Assembly (NCBI GenBank): GCA_016703425.1
Contig: JADJCA010000011.1
Location: 248,001 to 312,000 of the forward strand
From: Myxococcales bacterium
GTDB lineage: Bacteria; Myxococcota_A; Polyangia; Polyangiales; Polyangiaceae
Length of the DNA: 64,000 bases
Direction of reading: 5' to 3'
Part shown: positions 10,647-18,879 of the stretch, piece after piece
Position numbering within the stretch: the stretch's first letter is position 1
How the letters are laid out: every line of letters starts with the position of its first letter
The notes under the pieces: generated by a model
The model's database searches: none
Seen by the model: the letters and a program-made list of their open reading frames with translations, nothing else
What the model was told of the DNA's origin: nothing
Program-made: the position numbers and the translations under genes

Positions 10647-11948
10647 ATGAGACGCGCTCACGGCGCAGACGTGAGCTACGTGTACCCTGCGCCCGTGGAC
10701 GAGCCGAATCGCGCCATCGGCACCGCTTCGCTCCTCGCGCTCGGCGTCAACGGCATCGTCGGCGTTGGCATTTTCTTCGCGCCATCGGCGCTCGCGGCGG
10801 AGGTCGGCGCGACGGGAAGCGTGCTCGTTCTCCTCGCGGTGGCCGCAGCCCTTGTGCCGGTGGCGCTTTGCTTCGCGATCTTAGGGAAACGTTTCCCTGT
10901 CGACGGCGGGCCCGTCGCGTTCGCGCGAGACGCCTTCGGGCCGCGCACCGCATTCGCCGTCGGTTGGCTCGCCTATGCGAGCGCGCTCTTCAGCTCTGCC
11001 GCCGTCGTGTCAGGCCTCGTTCAGGCGACCTTCGGCGCCGGCCCCAAGAGCACCGCGATCGCCGTGGGCGCGGCGCTGGTGCTCGCCGCGATCGTCGCGC
11101 TGGGCGTCGACGTGTCGAGGCGCGCGTGGTCGACACTCACCGCGCTGAAGCTCGCGCCGCTCGTCGCTTTGGCCTTCGTCTCCGTGGTCAGCACGCGAGT
11201 CGCTGAACCGGCGCCGGCGGACGCCGCTGTGTTCACCGCGAGCGGCGCGCTGCGCGCGGCGCTGACCGCATGTTTTGCCTTCCAGGGTTTCGAGATCATC
11301 CCGGTCATCGCAGGCCAGACGAAGCGCGTCGAGCGGGCCGTCCCGCGCGCCATCCTCGGCTCGCTGCTCTTCGCGGCAGCGCTCTACGCGCTGCTCCAGT
11401 GGGGCTTCGTTCGGTCCGGCGTGCCGCTGACGTCGACGGAACCGCTCGTCGACGCGGGCGCGCGGCTTTCGGGGCCCCGCTTCGGCGCGGTCTTGCGCGC
11501 GGGAACGAGCGTCTCGGCGCTGGGCATCGCCTTCGGAATGATGGTGACCACGCCGCGCTACCTCTCGGCCGCCACCTCCGGTCGCCTCGCCGCGACCGAT
11601 CGGCGCGGCGTGCCGCAGCGGGCGCTCTTCGTCACGGCGGTCGCCCTTGTCGGTCTCCTGACCTTCGCCCGCCTCGCCGAGCTCTTCGTTCTCTCGAGCC
11701 TGGCCGTCGTCATTCAATACGCGGCGGTCGCACTATCCCTCTTGCGGCTCGCGGCTCGGCGGCGCCACGGGCTCGGGCCGAAGCACTACCTGCCGGCCAT
11801 CGCGACCCTCATCTTTTCCGTGACGCTCTTGGGCTCGCCCTCGGCGACGGAGTGGCGAGTCTTCGCGGCTCTCCTGGTGGTCGGCGTATTTGCGTACTTT
11901 TTTGCGGGGGTTCGGGGTACGCGCCGCGCCCAAGAGCCGCCCCCGTAA
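10647..11948 (+). CDS. APC-superfamily amino-acid permease
   Basis: A 433-residue integral membrane protein with about 12 hydrophobic helices. Near the N-terminus it has IGTASLLALGVNGIVGVGIF, the APC pattern in which the unwound first helix (GxGIF) binds the amino-acid backbone. Helix 6 carries CFAFQGFEIIPVIAGQTKRVERAVPRAI, another APC hallmark. It should import or exchange amino acids in the cytoplasmic membrane; the substrate cannot be assigned. Start chosen at ATG 10647; the TTG at 10644 is adjacent. Confidence 0.85.
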   Translation: MRRAHGADVSYVYPAPVDEPNRAIGTASLLALGVNGIVGVGIFFAPSALAAEVGATGSVLVLLAVAAALVPVALCFAILGKRFPVDGGPVAFARDAFGPRTAFAVGWLAYASALFSSAAVVSGLVQATFGAGPKSTAIAVGAALVLAAIVALGVDVSRRAWSTLTALKLAPLVALAFVSVVSTRVAEPAPADAAVFTASGALRAALTACFAFQGFEIIPVIAGQTKRVERAVPRAILGSLLFAAALYALLQWGFVRSGVPLTSTEPLVDAGARLSGPRFGAVLRAGTSVSALGIAFGMMVTTPRYLSAATSGRLAATDRRGVPQRALFVTAVALVGLLTFARLAELFVLSSLAVVIQYAAVALSLLRLAARRRHGLGPKHYLPAIATLIFSVTLLGSPSATEWRVFAALLVVGVFAYFFAGVRGTRRAQEPPP

Positions 11949-11992
11949 CGACGAGCATTGGTGCCGAGCCCGTCCCTTGGTAGGAGAGGGGC

Positions 11993-13549
11993 GTGACAGA
12001 AAAGGCCCTTGGCGCGGACGCGCCCTACGAAGTCCTCGCTCCCCTCGCCGGTGGTACCTACGGCGAGAACCTCGTCGCCGTGCGGAAGGACCGCCTCGGC
12101 GTCGGTAAGCTCGTCGTCCTGCGTCAACTCAGGCGAAGCCTCTCGAGCGATCGCGGCGCGGCCCAGGCCTTCGTCGAAATGGGCAAGCGCGCCGTGCGCC
12201 TATCGCACCCCAACGTCGTCACCACGTTCGAGCTGACGGAGCGGGGCGGAACGCTCGCCGCCGTGACCGAATACTCCGAGGGCGAGCCGCTTGACGCGAT
12301 CATGGCGGCGGTCGTCTCGGCGCCCAGCGCCGTCGATCCCCGACTGTGGCTCCTCTTGATCTACGAGGCCCTGGCGGGACTCCACTACGCTCATGAGCTC
12401 GACGACTTCGACGGCTCGCCGCTCGAGCTCGTGCACGGTGGGCTCACGCCGCGACGCATCTTCGCCTCCTACACGGGACGCGTCTTTCTGACGGACTTCG
12501 GCCTCGCCACCTTGGCCCCCCACGCGAAGCGCATCGAGGGAACGTATCTGCCGGAAATGGTCGGCTACGCGTCGCCGGAGCAGCGCTCCGGCCTCGAGAC
12601 CGATCGCCGGAGCGACATCTTCTCCATCGGCGTCATTCTCTGGGAGCTCTTGTCGGGCAAGCGGCACCACGCCCCAGCGGACCTCGAGACGGAGATGGAG
12701 CCCTTGCCCAACCTCAAGGAGCTCAAGGAGGGCATCGAGCCGACGTTGGCGGCAGCCGTCGCGCGCGCCGTCGCCCTCAATCCGTCGGCGCGCTGGGCCA
12801 CAGCAGCGGAGTTCAAGCGCGCGCTCGAGCCGCACGTGGACCTCGGCCTCTTGCGACGCGGCGCCATCGGTGAGTCGGTGGCGGCGCTTTTCGCCAAGTC
12901 GCGCGACAAGATCCCTTCGCTCTTGGCACGTCGCCTCGAGCCGCTCGGCAAGCAGGGCCCCTTGTCGTTGGCGCTGCGTCCGTCGGCGCCGCCCGGCGCG
13001 ACGGAAGACGCCGAGGAGGAGGCCTTCCTCCTCGCTTCCCCCATCGAACCGGTCTCCGAAGCGCAGGTCATTTCCGTGCGCGAACTGGTGAGCGAGTCGG
13101 AGCTCCTCGAAGGGGCCGGTGCCGGTGGCAGCGCCGACGCGGCCCCGCCGGTCTTGAGCAGCGTGGAGCTGGTGGTCGATTTCGGCTCTGGGCAGTTGCC
13201 GGAACCGGGCGACGGAGCCCGCGCGCCGGTGCCCGTCGAGTCGGCGCCGGTCATGACAGAACGCAGTCCTCGCGCGAGTCTTTCGGCGGACCCGGGCGCA
13301 CAGGTCTCCGTCGCGCCGCCTACGGAGGTCACGCCCCGAGTGGCCGAAGAGTCCGCCGAGGAAGGCGCCCGGCCCACACTCACGGAGGCGGCGCCGGCTT
13401 CCGCGAGCGCGCCGGAGGCGCTGGCCTCGACGCCCAAGCCGAAGGCGGCTGAGGCGAAGGGCAGCGTCCCGCCGAAGGCCGAGCCGAAGACTGCCCCCCC
13501 ATCCGACAAAGGAAGCGGATCCGGCAAGAACGAACCGGACAAGGCCTGA
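11993..13549 (+). CDS. Ser/Thr protein kinase-like protein, predicted pseudokinase
   Basis: 518 residues from GTG 11993, preceded by AGGAGAGG. Residues about 12-285 have the eukaryotic-type kinase fold: glycine loop APLAGGTYGEN, activation segment ending GYASPEQRSG, and SDIFSIGVILWELLSG. Key residues are altered. The ATP-anchoring lysine position holds Arg44 (VVLRQL). The catalytic loop HRDLKPxN reads HGGLTPRR (148-155), losing the catalytic Asp, the Lys and the Asn. The DFG triplet (168-170) is kept. It is therefore probably a pseudokinase scaffold. Residues from about 330 are an acidic Pro/Ala/Glu/Ser-rich tail with no membrane helix. Located upstream of the PhoB/PhoR pair. Confidence 0.8.
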   Translation: MTEKALGADAPYEVLAPLAGGTYGENLVAVRKDRLGVGKLVVLRQLRRSLSSDRGAAQAFVEMGKRAVRLSHPNVVTTFELTERGGTLAAVTEYSEGEPLDAIMAAVVSAPSAVDPRLWLLLIYEALAGLHYAHELDDFDGSPLELVHGGLTPRRIFASYTGRVFLTDFGLATLAPHAKRIEGTYLPEMVGYASPEQRSGLETDRRSDIFSIGVILWELLSGKRHHAPADLETEMEPLPNLKELKEGIEPTLAAAVARAVALNPSARWATAAEFKRALEPHVDLGLLRRGAIGESVAALFAKSRDKIPSLLARRLEPLGKQGPLSLALRPSAPPGATEDAEEEAFLLASPIEPVSEAQVISVRELVSESELLEGAGAGGSADAAPPVLSSVELVVDFGSGQLPEPGDGARAPVPVESAPVMTERSPRASLSADPGAQVSVAPPTEVTPRVAEESAEEGARPTLTEAAPASASAPEALASTPKPKAAEAKGSVPPKAEPKTAPPSDKGSGSGKNEPDKA

Positions 13550-13638
13550 GGTACTCGCCCGTCATCGACACGTCACAGAAACGGCACACGCGCTCGTTAC
13601 AACGCGCTCCAGCAACCACGAGAGTATGAGGAGCAACG

Positions 13639-14343
13639 ATGATGGCTCGCATCTTGGTCGTTGAGGACGAGAAGGATCTTCAAGAAATTCTCGACTACAA
13701 CCTTCGGCAAGCGGGCCACAAGACCTACCTGGCCGACACAGGCCACGCGGGCCTGCGCATCGCCCGGGAGAAGAAGCCCGACGTGGTCCTGCTCGACCTC
13801 ATGCTCCCCGACATCGCCGGGACCGAGGTCTGTCGAGCGCTCAAGTCTGAGGCAGCGACGCGCGACGCGCAGGTCATCATGGTGACCGCGAAGGGCGAGG
13901 AAATCGATCGCGTGGTGGGCTTCGAGCTCGGCGCCGACGACTACGTGACGAAGCCTTTCAGCGTGCGCGAGTTGTTGCTCCGCATCCAGGCCGTCCTTCG
14001 CCGCGTCACCGGAGAGCTCGAGACCGACAAGCTCGTCTCCTTTGGTGATCTGCGCGTCGATCGGGCGGCCCATCGGGCCTGGGTTCGCGACACCGAGATC
14101 GAGCTCACGGCCCTCGAGTTCAAGCTGCTGATCACGCTCTTCGATCGCAAGAACCGCGTGCAGTCGCGCGGCACCTTGCTCCGCGACGTGTGGAACCTCG
14201 ACGCCGAGATAGAGACGCGCACCGTTGACACGCACGTCAAGCGCCTCCGGGAGAAGCTCGGCTCGGCCGCCGAGTACATCCAAACGGTGCGCGGCACGGG
14301 CTATCGGTTCGCCGAAGACCCAGCCGAGGAGCCCGACGGTTGA
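13639..14343 (+). CDS. phoB: OmpR/PhoB-family response regulator
   Basis: 234 residues; tandem ATGs at 13639 and 13642 with TGAGGAGC about 8 bases before. Receiver domain 4-120 with the acidic pair at 10-11, VVLLDLMLPD with Asp53, and the conserved DDYVTKPFSVREL lysine. Winged-helix domain about 135-230 (LTALEFKLLITLF and RTVDTHVKRLREKLG). Followed by a PhoR-like kinase with overlapping stop/start, the usual phoBR order. I use the name because of length, domain order and partner. No PHO-box direct repeat was found upstream and no pst genes lie nearby, so the phosphate role is inferred. Confidence 0.82.
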   Translation: MMARILVVEDEKDLQEILDYNLRQAGHKTYLADTGHAGLRIAREKKPDVVLLDLMLPDIAGTEVCRALKSEAATRDAQVIMVTAKGEEIDRVVGFELGADDYVTKPFSVRELLLRIQAVLRRVTGELETDKLVSFGDLRVDRAAHRAWVRDTEIELTALEFKLLITLFDRKNRVQSRGTLLRDVWNLDAEIETRTVDTHVKRLREKLGSAAEYIQTVRGTGYRFAEDPAEEPDG

Positions 14344-15758
14344 CGCGGGGCTATCCCCTCCGACTCTTCTTCGTCGCCGCGGTTCTGGTCTTCCTTCCGT
14401 TCGCGTGGGCGCGCCGTTGGGCGCCTGACACGATGACGTTTTTCGCCTACGGCGCCGGGGCGGCGCTCGTGACGGGCGCGCTGGTGGCCGCGCTCGCGTC
14501 CTCATGGTTGCGACGAGAGGTGCGGCTCCTGACGGAGGCCGCGACGCGCATCGCCGCCGGGGAACACGGCGTGCGCACCCGCGTCTCCGGCGACGGGGGC
14601 GGCGATGGCGAGATGGAGCGACTCGGCGGCGCCCTCGATCGGCTCGCAGAGACGCTCGGCGCAGCGACGAATGATCTGCGCACCGAGCGGGATCTCGTCG
14701 CCGGCATCCTCGACGGGATGCAGGAGGGCGTCCTCTTGATTCAAGGCGACGGCTCGGTGGGGTTGGTGAACACGTCGCTCCGCGAGATGTTCCTCTTGAG
14801 CGGCGACGTCGTCGGCCGTCCCCTCTTGATGGTCTTGCGACACTCGGTGTTGCTCGAACTCGTCGAGACGGTCCGTCGACGCAAGAAGGCGGCGTCCGGC
14901 GAGATTGAGCTAGGGGGCCTCAAACCACGACGACTCTTGGTGCGGATCGCCCCGTTGGCAAAGGACCTTGCGTCTCAACTGGTCGTGGTCGTCGACGTAA
15001 CTGAGTTGCGTCGCCTGGAGCGGGTGCGGCAGGACTTTGTTGCGAACGTGTCCCACGAGCTTCGCACGCCGGTCGCGGCGATCCAATCGGCCGCCGAAAC
15101 GCTCGGCGACGGGGCCCTCGGCGACGCGGTCGCGGCGCCGCGCTTCTTGGACATGATCGCCCGCAACAGCGCGCGCCTCCGAAACCTTATCGACGACCTG
15201 CTCGATTTGTCCCGCATCGAAGCCAACGAGTTTGCCGTTCACGTGGCGACGACGAACCTCGCCGCCGCGGTGGCGCAGGTGTTCGCGGGCGCGCGAGCGG
15301 CCGCCGACCGCCAACGCGTCACCCTCGCTTCGGAGATCGCAGCGCGTGGTGAGACGGCGATGACCGATCCAAGGGCCGTCGAGCAGATCCTGGGCAATCT
15401 CGTCGACAACGCCGTCAAGTACTGCCCCGGCGCTCTCGTGACGGTGACCATCGTGCCACGGGACGGTGGTGGCGTTTCCTTGCGCGTGGCCGACACGGGG
15501 CCGGGCATTGAACCGAGACACATCGGCCGAATCTTCGAGCGCTTCTATCGGGTCGACGCGGGGCGCTCGCGCGACCTTGGCGGCACGGGCCTTGGCCTCT
15601 CCATCGTCAAGCACTTGGTCGACGCCTTAGGCGGCACGGTCCACGTCGAGAGCGTGGTCGGACGCGGCACAACCTTCACCGTCGAGTTGCCGGCCCGAAG
15701 CGAGTCCGGCGTGATGCCCAGCGACGGCGAGCCTCCCGCCGCTACTGGAGCGCCGTGA
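14340..15758 (+). CDS. phoR: PhoR-like membrane sensor histidine kinase
   Basis: 472 residues starting at TTG 14340, which overlaps the stop of the regulator gene. Two membrane helices with almost no periplasmic loop (about 6-20 and 32-52), as in PhoR. Then a HAMP-like segment, a PAS domain (about 115-215) and HisKA with FVANVSHELRTPVAAIQS, phosphoacceptor His239. HATPase_c follows, with DNAVKYC, DTGPGIEPRHIGRIFERFYR and GTGLGLSIVKHL. The short extracytoplasmic part implies sensing through a partner or from inside. Partner regulator is the upstream PhoB-like protein. Confidence 0.85.
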   Translation: MTRGYPLRLFFVAAVLVFLPFAWARRWAPDTMTFFAYGAGAALVTGALVAALASSWLRREVRLLTEAATRIAAGEHGVRTRVSGDGGGDGEMERLGGALDRLAETLGAATNDLRTERDLVAGILDGMQEGVLLIQGDGSVGLVNTSLREMFLLSGDVVGRPLLMVLRHSVLLELVETVRRRKKAASGEIELGGLKPRRLLVRIAPLAKDLASQLVVVVDVTELRRLERVRQDFVANVSHELRTPVAAIQSAAETLGDGALGDAVAAPRFLDMIARNSARLRNLIDDLLDLSRIEANEFAVHVATTNLAAAVAQVFAGARAAADRQRVTLASEIAARGETAMTDPRAVEQILGNLVDNAVKYCPGALVTVTIVPRDGGGVSLRVADTGPGIEPRHIGRIFERFYRVDAGRSRDLGGTGLGLSIVKHLVDALGGTVHVESVVGRGTTFTVELPARSESGVMPSDGEPPAATGAP

Positions 15759-15828
15759 CCGGGAACGAGGCCTCGGCGGGGCCGCCTTCGACGTCGTCCC
15801 GCCGCCAATTACGCTCTAAGCTCACGCG

Positions 15829-17307
15829 GTGACCCGCGTCGCCGATCTCCCTGTGTTGCCAGGTGTGGAGCCGGTCTTCGGCCACGTGCGGCGCATGCAG
15901 CGCGATCGACTGGGCTTCCTCTACGACGTCGCCCACGACGTCGATCGCCTCTCGCGCTTTGGCACCGTGGCCGCCGAAGGCGCCATCGCCAACCACCCGG
16001 AGGTCCTGGCCGAGCTCTTTGTCGAGAAGGCCCGCGTCTTCGACAAATCGTTCATCACGCGCTTCGCGCTGGGGCCCCTCGGTGGCGAAGGGCTCTTTAC
16101 GAGTCGATACGACCTGTGGCGTGGGCAGCGCAGGATCATGGCGCCGCTCTTCCATCCGTCGCAGCTCGCGCGCTACGCCACCGACATGGTTCGCTGCGCC
16201 GAGCGGGTCACGTCCGAGTGGAGCGACGGCGAGACCTTCGAGCTCTTGCGCGAGACCACGCGTATGACCATGAGCATCGCCGGCAAGACGCTGTTCGACG
16301 CCGAGACGCTCGGCGAAGCCGACGCCATTGGCCGGGCGCTCAACACCACGCTCGACTGGGCCGCAAAGAACTCACCGGGGCCGCTGGCCATCGCGCATCT
16401 GCTCGCGCGAGAGGCGCTCGTTCGGGGGGCGCGCGCTCTTCCGCAAGGCGCGTTGGCCAACACACTTCGCGAGACCGCGTCACGCTTCGAGAGGCCGGTT
16501 GCGCTCGTGGGCGAGAGCGGACGCAAGCTCAAGGCCGCCGTCGCTGTGCTCGACGCGGAGGTCGAGCGCATGATCGCCACGCGGCGACGAGAGGCCGCGC
16601 TGGGCCGCGCGCCCACCGATCTGTTGGCGCGCCTCCTGGCAGCGCAGGACGACGACGGCACCCGCATGACCGACCGGCAGCTCCGCGACGAGGTCCTCAC
16701 GCTCTTCGTCGCCGGCCACGAAACGACGGCGACGGGGCTCGCGTGGACGGTCCATTGCCTATGCCAGAACCGGGATGTCTACGCAGCCGTGCAGCGGGAG
16801 GTCGACGCGCTCGGTCACGAGCCCTCGTTGCACGACCTTCCGGCGCTAGACCTCACGCTGCGCGTCTTCAAGGAGGCCCTCCGACTTTACCCGCCTGTCT
16901 ATCTCCTCGGTCGGCAGGCCACGACCGAGACGACGCTCGACGGCGTCGCCTTCGGCGACCGCGCCATCGTCCTCGTCGCGCCTTTCGCGCTCCACCGGCG
17001 AAGGGACCTTTGGCCCAACCCCGAGCGCTTCGACCCGAGCCGCTTCGTTGCTGCGGAAGAGGCCAAGCGACACCGGCTCGCCTGGTTGCCCTTCGGCGCC
17101 GGCCCGCGCGTGTGCATCGGAAATCACTTCGCGCTCATGGAGGCTCAACTCGTGCTCGCGACGATGTTGCGGCGCGCAGAGTTCGAGGCCACCGACGACG
17201 AAACGCCGCTCGCCGGCGCGACGCTGCGACCGAAGCACGGCGTCCGCGTGCGCGTCAAAGTCCGCCAGAAGAAGGCGACCCAATGGACCGGCGCTGAACT
17301 CTCATGA
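15829..17307 (+). CDS. Cytochrome P450 monooxygenase
   Basis: 492 residues from GTG 15829. All P450 landmarks are present: I-helix AGHETTATGLAW (about 296-307), ExxR in the K helix (KEALR, about 349-353), the PERF block (NPERFDPSRF) and the heme loop FGAGPRVCIGNHF with proximal Cys429. The sequence type resembles bacterial proteins of the CYP102/fatty-acid-hydroxylase-like group without a fused reductase, so it needs separate redox partners; none is visible here. Substrate unknown. Its stop overlaps the start of a small downstream gene (ATGA, 17304-17307). Confidence 0.9.
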   Translation: MTRVADLPVLPGVEPVFGHVRRMQRDRLGFLYDVAHDVDRLSRFGTVAAEGAIANHPEVLAELFVEKARVFDKSFITRFALGPLGGEGLFTSRYDLWRGQRRIMAPLFHPSQLARYATDMVRCAERVTSEWSDGETFELLRETTRMTMSIAGKTLFDAETLGEADAIGRALNTTLDWAAKNSPGPLAIAHLLAREALVRGARALPQGALANTLRETASRFERPVALVGESGRKLKAAVAVLDAEVERMIATRRREAALGRAPTDLLARLLAAQDDDGTRMTDRQLRDEVLTLFVAGHETTATGLAWTVHCLCQNRDVYAAVQREVDALGHEPSLHDLPALDLTLRVFKEALRLYPPVYLLGRQATTETTLDGVAFGDRAIVLVAPFALHRRRDLWPNPERFDPSRFVAAEEAKRHRLAWLPFGAGPRVCIGNHFALMEAQLVLATMLRRAEFEATDDETPLAGATLRPKHGVRVRVKVRQKKATQWTGAELS

Positions 17308-17537
17308 GCGACCCCCGACTACCAGAGGACGTCGACCCGGCGGCCAAAGAGTACAAGGTCGTTGAGCTCGCGACGGTGACCGACGAAGAGGTCGAACGCG
17401 TGCTCAACGACCTCACGCGATCGGGATGGGCCTTCGAAGGGATGCAGTTCGCGATGCGAGAGGCGTCGCGACGCCCCTCGATGGCCTTCTTGTTCTTCTC
17501 GCGTCGACGCAAGGACGACGGGGTCGCTGACCCCTGA
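17304..17537 (+). CDS. Small DUF4177-like protein
   Basis: 77 residues, start ATG 17304 overlapping the P450 stop. The pattern YKVVELATVTDEEVERVLNDL followed by SGWAFEGMQF and a C-terminal strand AFLFFSRR resembles the small DUF4177 proteins (a strand, helix, GW, strand layout). No catalytic residues. Translational coupling suggests it is made in fixed ratio to the P450, maybe as a partner or regulator, but this is inference. Almost abuts the convergent AraC gene. Confidence 0.65.
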   Translation: MSDPRLPEDVDPAAKEYKVVELATVTDEEVERVLNDLTRSGWAFEGMQFAMREASRRPSMAFLFFSRRRKDDGVADP

Positions 17538-17556
17538 TCGGCACGACGGCCGCGTT

Positions 17557-17979
17557 TCACGGCCGCGCCAGCGCCAAGGACGACCGAAACCGCATCGGCG
17601 TGGCCCCCGTCCACCGGCGAAACGCGCGACAGAGCGCGCTCGAGTGAGAGAAGCCGAGGCGGAACGCGAGCTCACGAAGGGGCGGCGCCGCTTCGAGGGT
17701 CGCCTCGAGCGTTGACAGCGCGAGACGCCGACGAGCGTCGTCTACAACCTCGCGGTACGTGGTGCCCTGCTGATGAAGCCGACGCCGTAGCGTCCGAGCG
17801 CTCATGCCAAGCTCGGCAGCGACGTCCTCGATTTGGGGAGCTTCGCCACAGAAGCCCGCCTGGATGGCCCTCACGAGCTCGTCCAGGGGAAAGCCTTGTC
17901 CGGCAACTCTGTGGCGCGCCTGCGGCTTCGCGTGGACGATGGCTTCCATGAGGCGGTGACATTGCAACGGGCCTGCCAT
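17557..17979 (-). CDS. AraC-family DNA-binding domain without a sensor domain
   Basis: I choose ATG 17979 (about 140 residues); an open frame to 18105 adds a highly basic, unlikely N-terminus, and an ATG at 17949 is another option. Residues about 35-130 hold the two helix-turn-helix motifs of AraC regulators. The first is IEDVAAELGMSARTLRRRLHQQGTTYREV; the second is LRELAFRLGFSHSSALCRAFRRWTGATPMRFR. This is the C-terminal third of the group with an arabinose-binding-like N-terminal domain, which is missing here. It may be a stand-alone DNA-binding protein or the remnant of a truncated gene. Convergent with the P450 pair. Confidence 0.7.
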   Translation of the reverse strand: MAGPLQCHRLMEAIVHAKPQARHRVAGQGFPLDELVRAIQAGFCGEAPQIEDVAAELGMSARTLRRRLHQQGTTYREVVDDARRRLALSTLEATLEAAPPLRELAFRLGFSHSSALCRAFRRWTGATPMRFRSSLALARP

Positions 17980-18137
17980 CACAGGCCGCAATGAACAAGC
18001 GGGCTTTTCGCGGCGTTTTTCACCCTCGCGCGCGCCCTTTCGTCTTGATCGTCGGCCCGAGGTGGGCGCCTCGGTGGCCTGTGCACGTGTGCACGAACAA
18101 GTCACAGGTGCCGACGCCGAGGCGGGCGCCCGCCGAG

Positions 18138-18875
18138 TCAGAGATTCGTCGCGGGCATCGCCGTCGCGACGCGACCCTCGTGAAGGCGTTCACCGGCGGC
18201 CGCCACGTGCATGACGCCGAGCCCGACGAGGATCACGCCAAAGGCGCGCCGGACCAGGGGCCGCGCGAAGAGCTTAGCCACCGCCTCCGCCACGACGCCG
18301 ACGCTCACAACCGCGGGCAACGTCCCGAGCCCGAAGGCGGTCATGACAAGGGCGCCGCGGAAGAGAGAGCCCGAGGCCGCCGCGACACTTAGTGCAGAAT
18401 ACACGAGTCCGCACGGAACGAAGCCCCACGCGGCGCCGAAGAGGGCCGCTTTCGGCAAGGTGTTCAGCGGCAAGAGACGCCTGGCGAACGGCGTGACGCG
18501 GCGGAAGAGGGGACCGCCCAATCGCTCGACGGTGACAAAGGCGGGAAAGAGACCGATGAGAAACAGGCCGAGCGACAGAAGCAGCAGGCCCGACGCGAGC
18601 TCGAGCGCGCCCTGTCCCTTTTGAAGACCGGCGCCGAGTCGGGCGCCGAGGCCGCCGAGCGTCAGACCCAGCGCCACGTAAGCCGTCAGGCGACCGGCGT
18701 TCTGAGCCAAGAGGAGCAGCGGCCGCGACGGCTGCGTTCGGCGAACGAGCGCCGCCGGCGCCAGGAGCGGGCGAGGGTCGGCGGTGAGCGACGCGAAGCC
18801 GGAACACATGCTGACGCAGTGGCTCGCGCCCAGGAGGCCGAGCGTGAACGCCGAGGCGATGATCGCGGCGCTCAT
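18138..18875 (-). CDS. SafE/DsbD-like membrane protein of the cbb3 cluster
   Basis: 245 residues from ATG 18875, with GAGGTG 6 bases before. Six or so membrane helices. The first contains GLLGASHCVSMCSGF, the Cys-bearing motif of the sulfite-exporter TauE/SafE (DsbD_2-like) family members found beside ccoGHIS genes. A second conserved block is GAAWGFVPCGLVYSAL. These proteins are implicated in copper or thiol handling during cbb3 oxidase assembly. It starts 4 bases after the stop of ccoG and is the last gene of the cluster. No ccoH is present between ccoG and this gene. Confidence 0.75.
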   Translation of the reverse strand: MSAAIIASAFTLGLLGASHCVSMCSGFASLTADPRPLLAPAALVRRTQPSRPLLLLAQNAGRLTAYVALGLTLGGLGARLGAGLQKGQGALELASGLLLLSLGLFLIGLFPAFVTVERLGGPLFRRVTPFARRLLPLNTLPKAALFGAAWGFVPCGLVYSALSVAAASGSLFRGALVMTAFGLGTLPAVVSVGVVAEAVAKLFARPLVRRAFGVILVGLGVMHVAAAGERLHEGRVATAMPATNL

Positions 18876-18879
18876 CGGC

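Noticed and set aside
13560..13638. PHO box upstream of the phoB-like gene
   Set aside because: No convincing pair of CTGTCAT-like direct repeats was seen.
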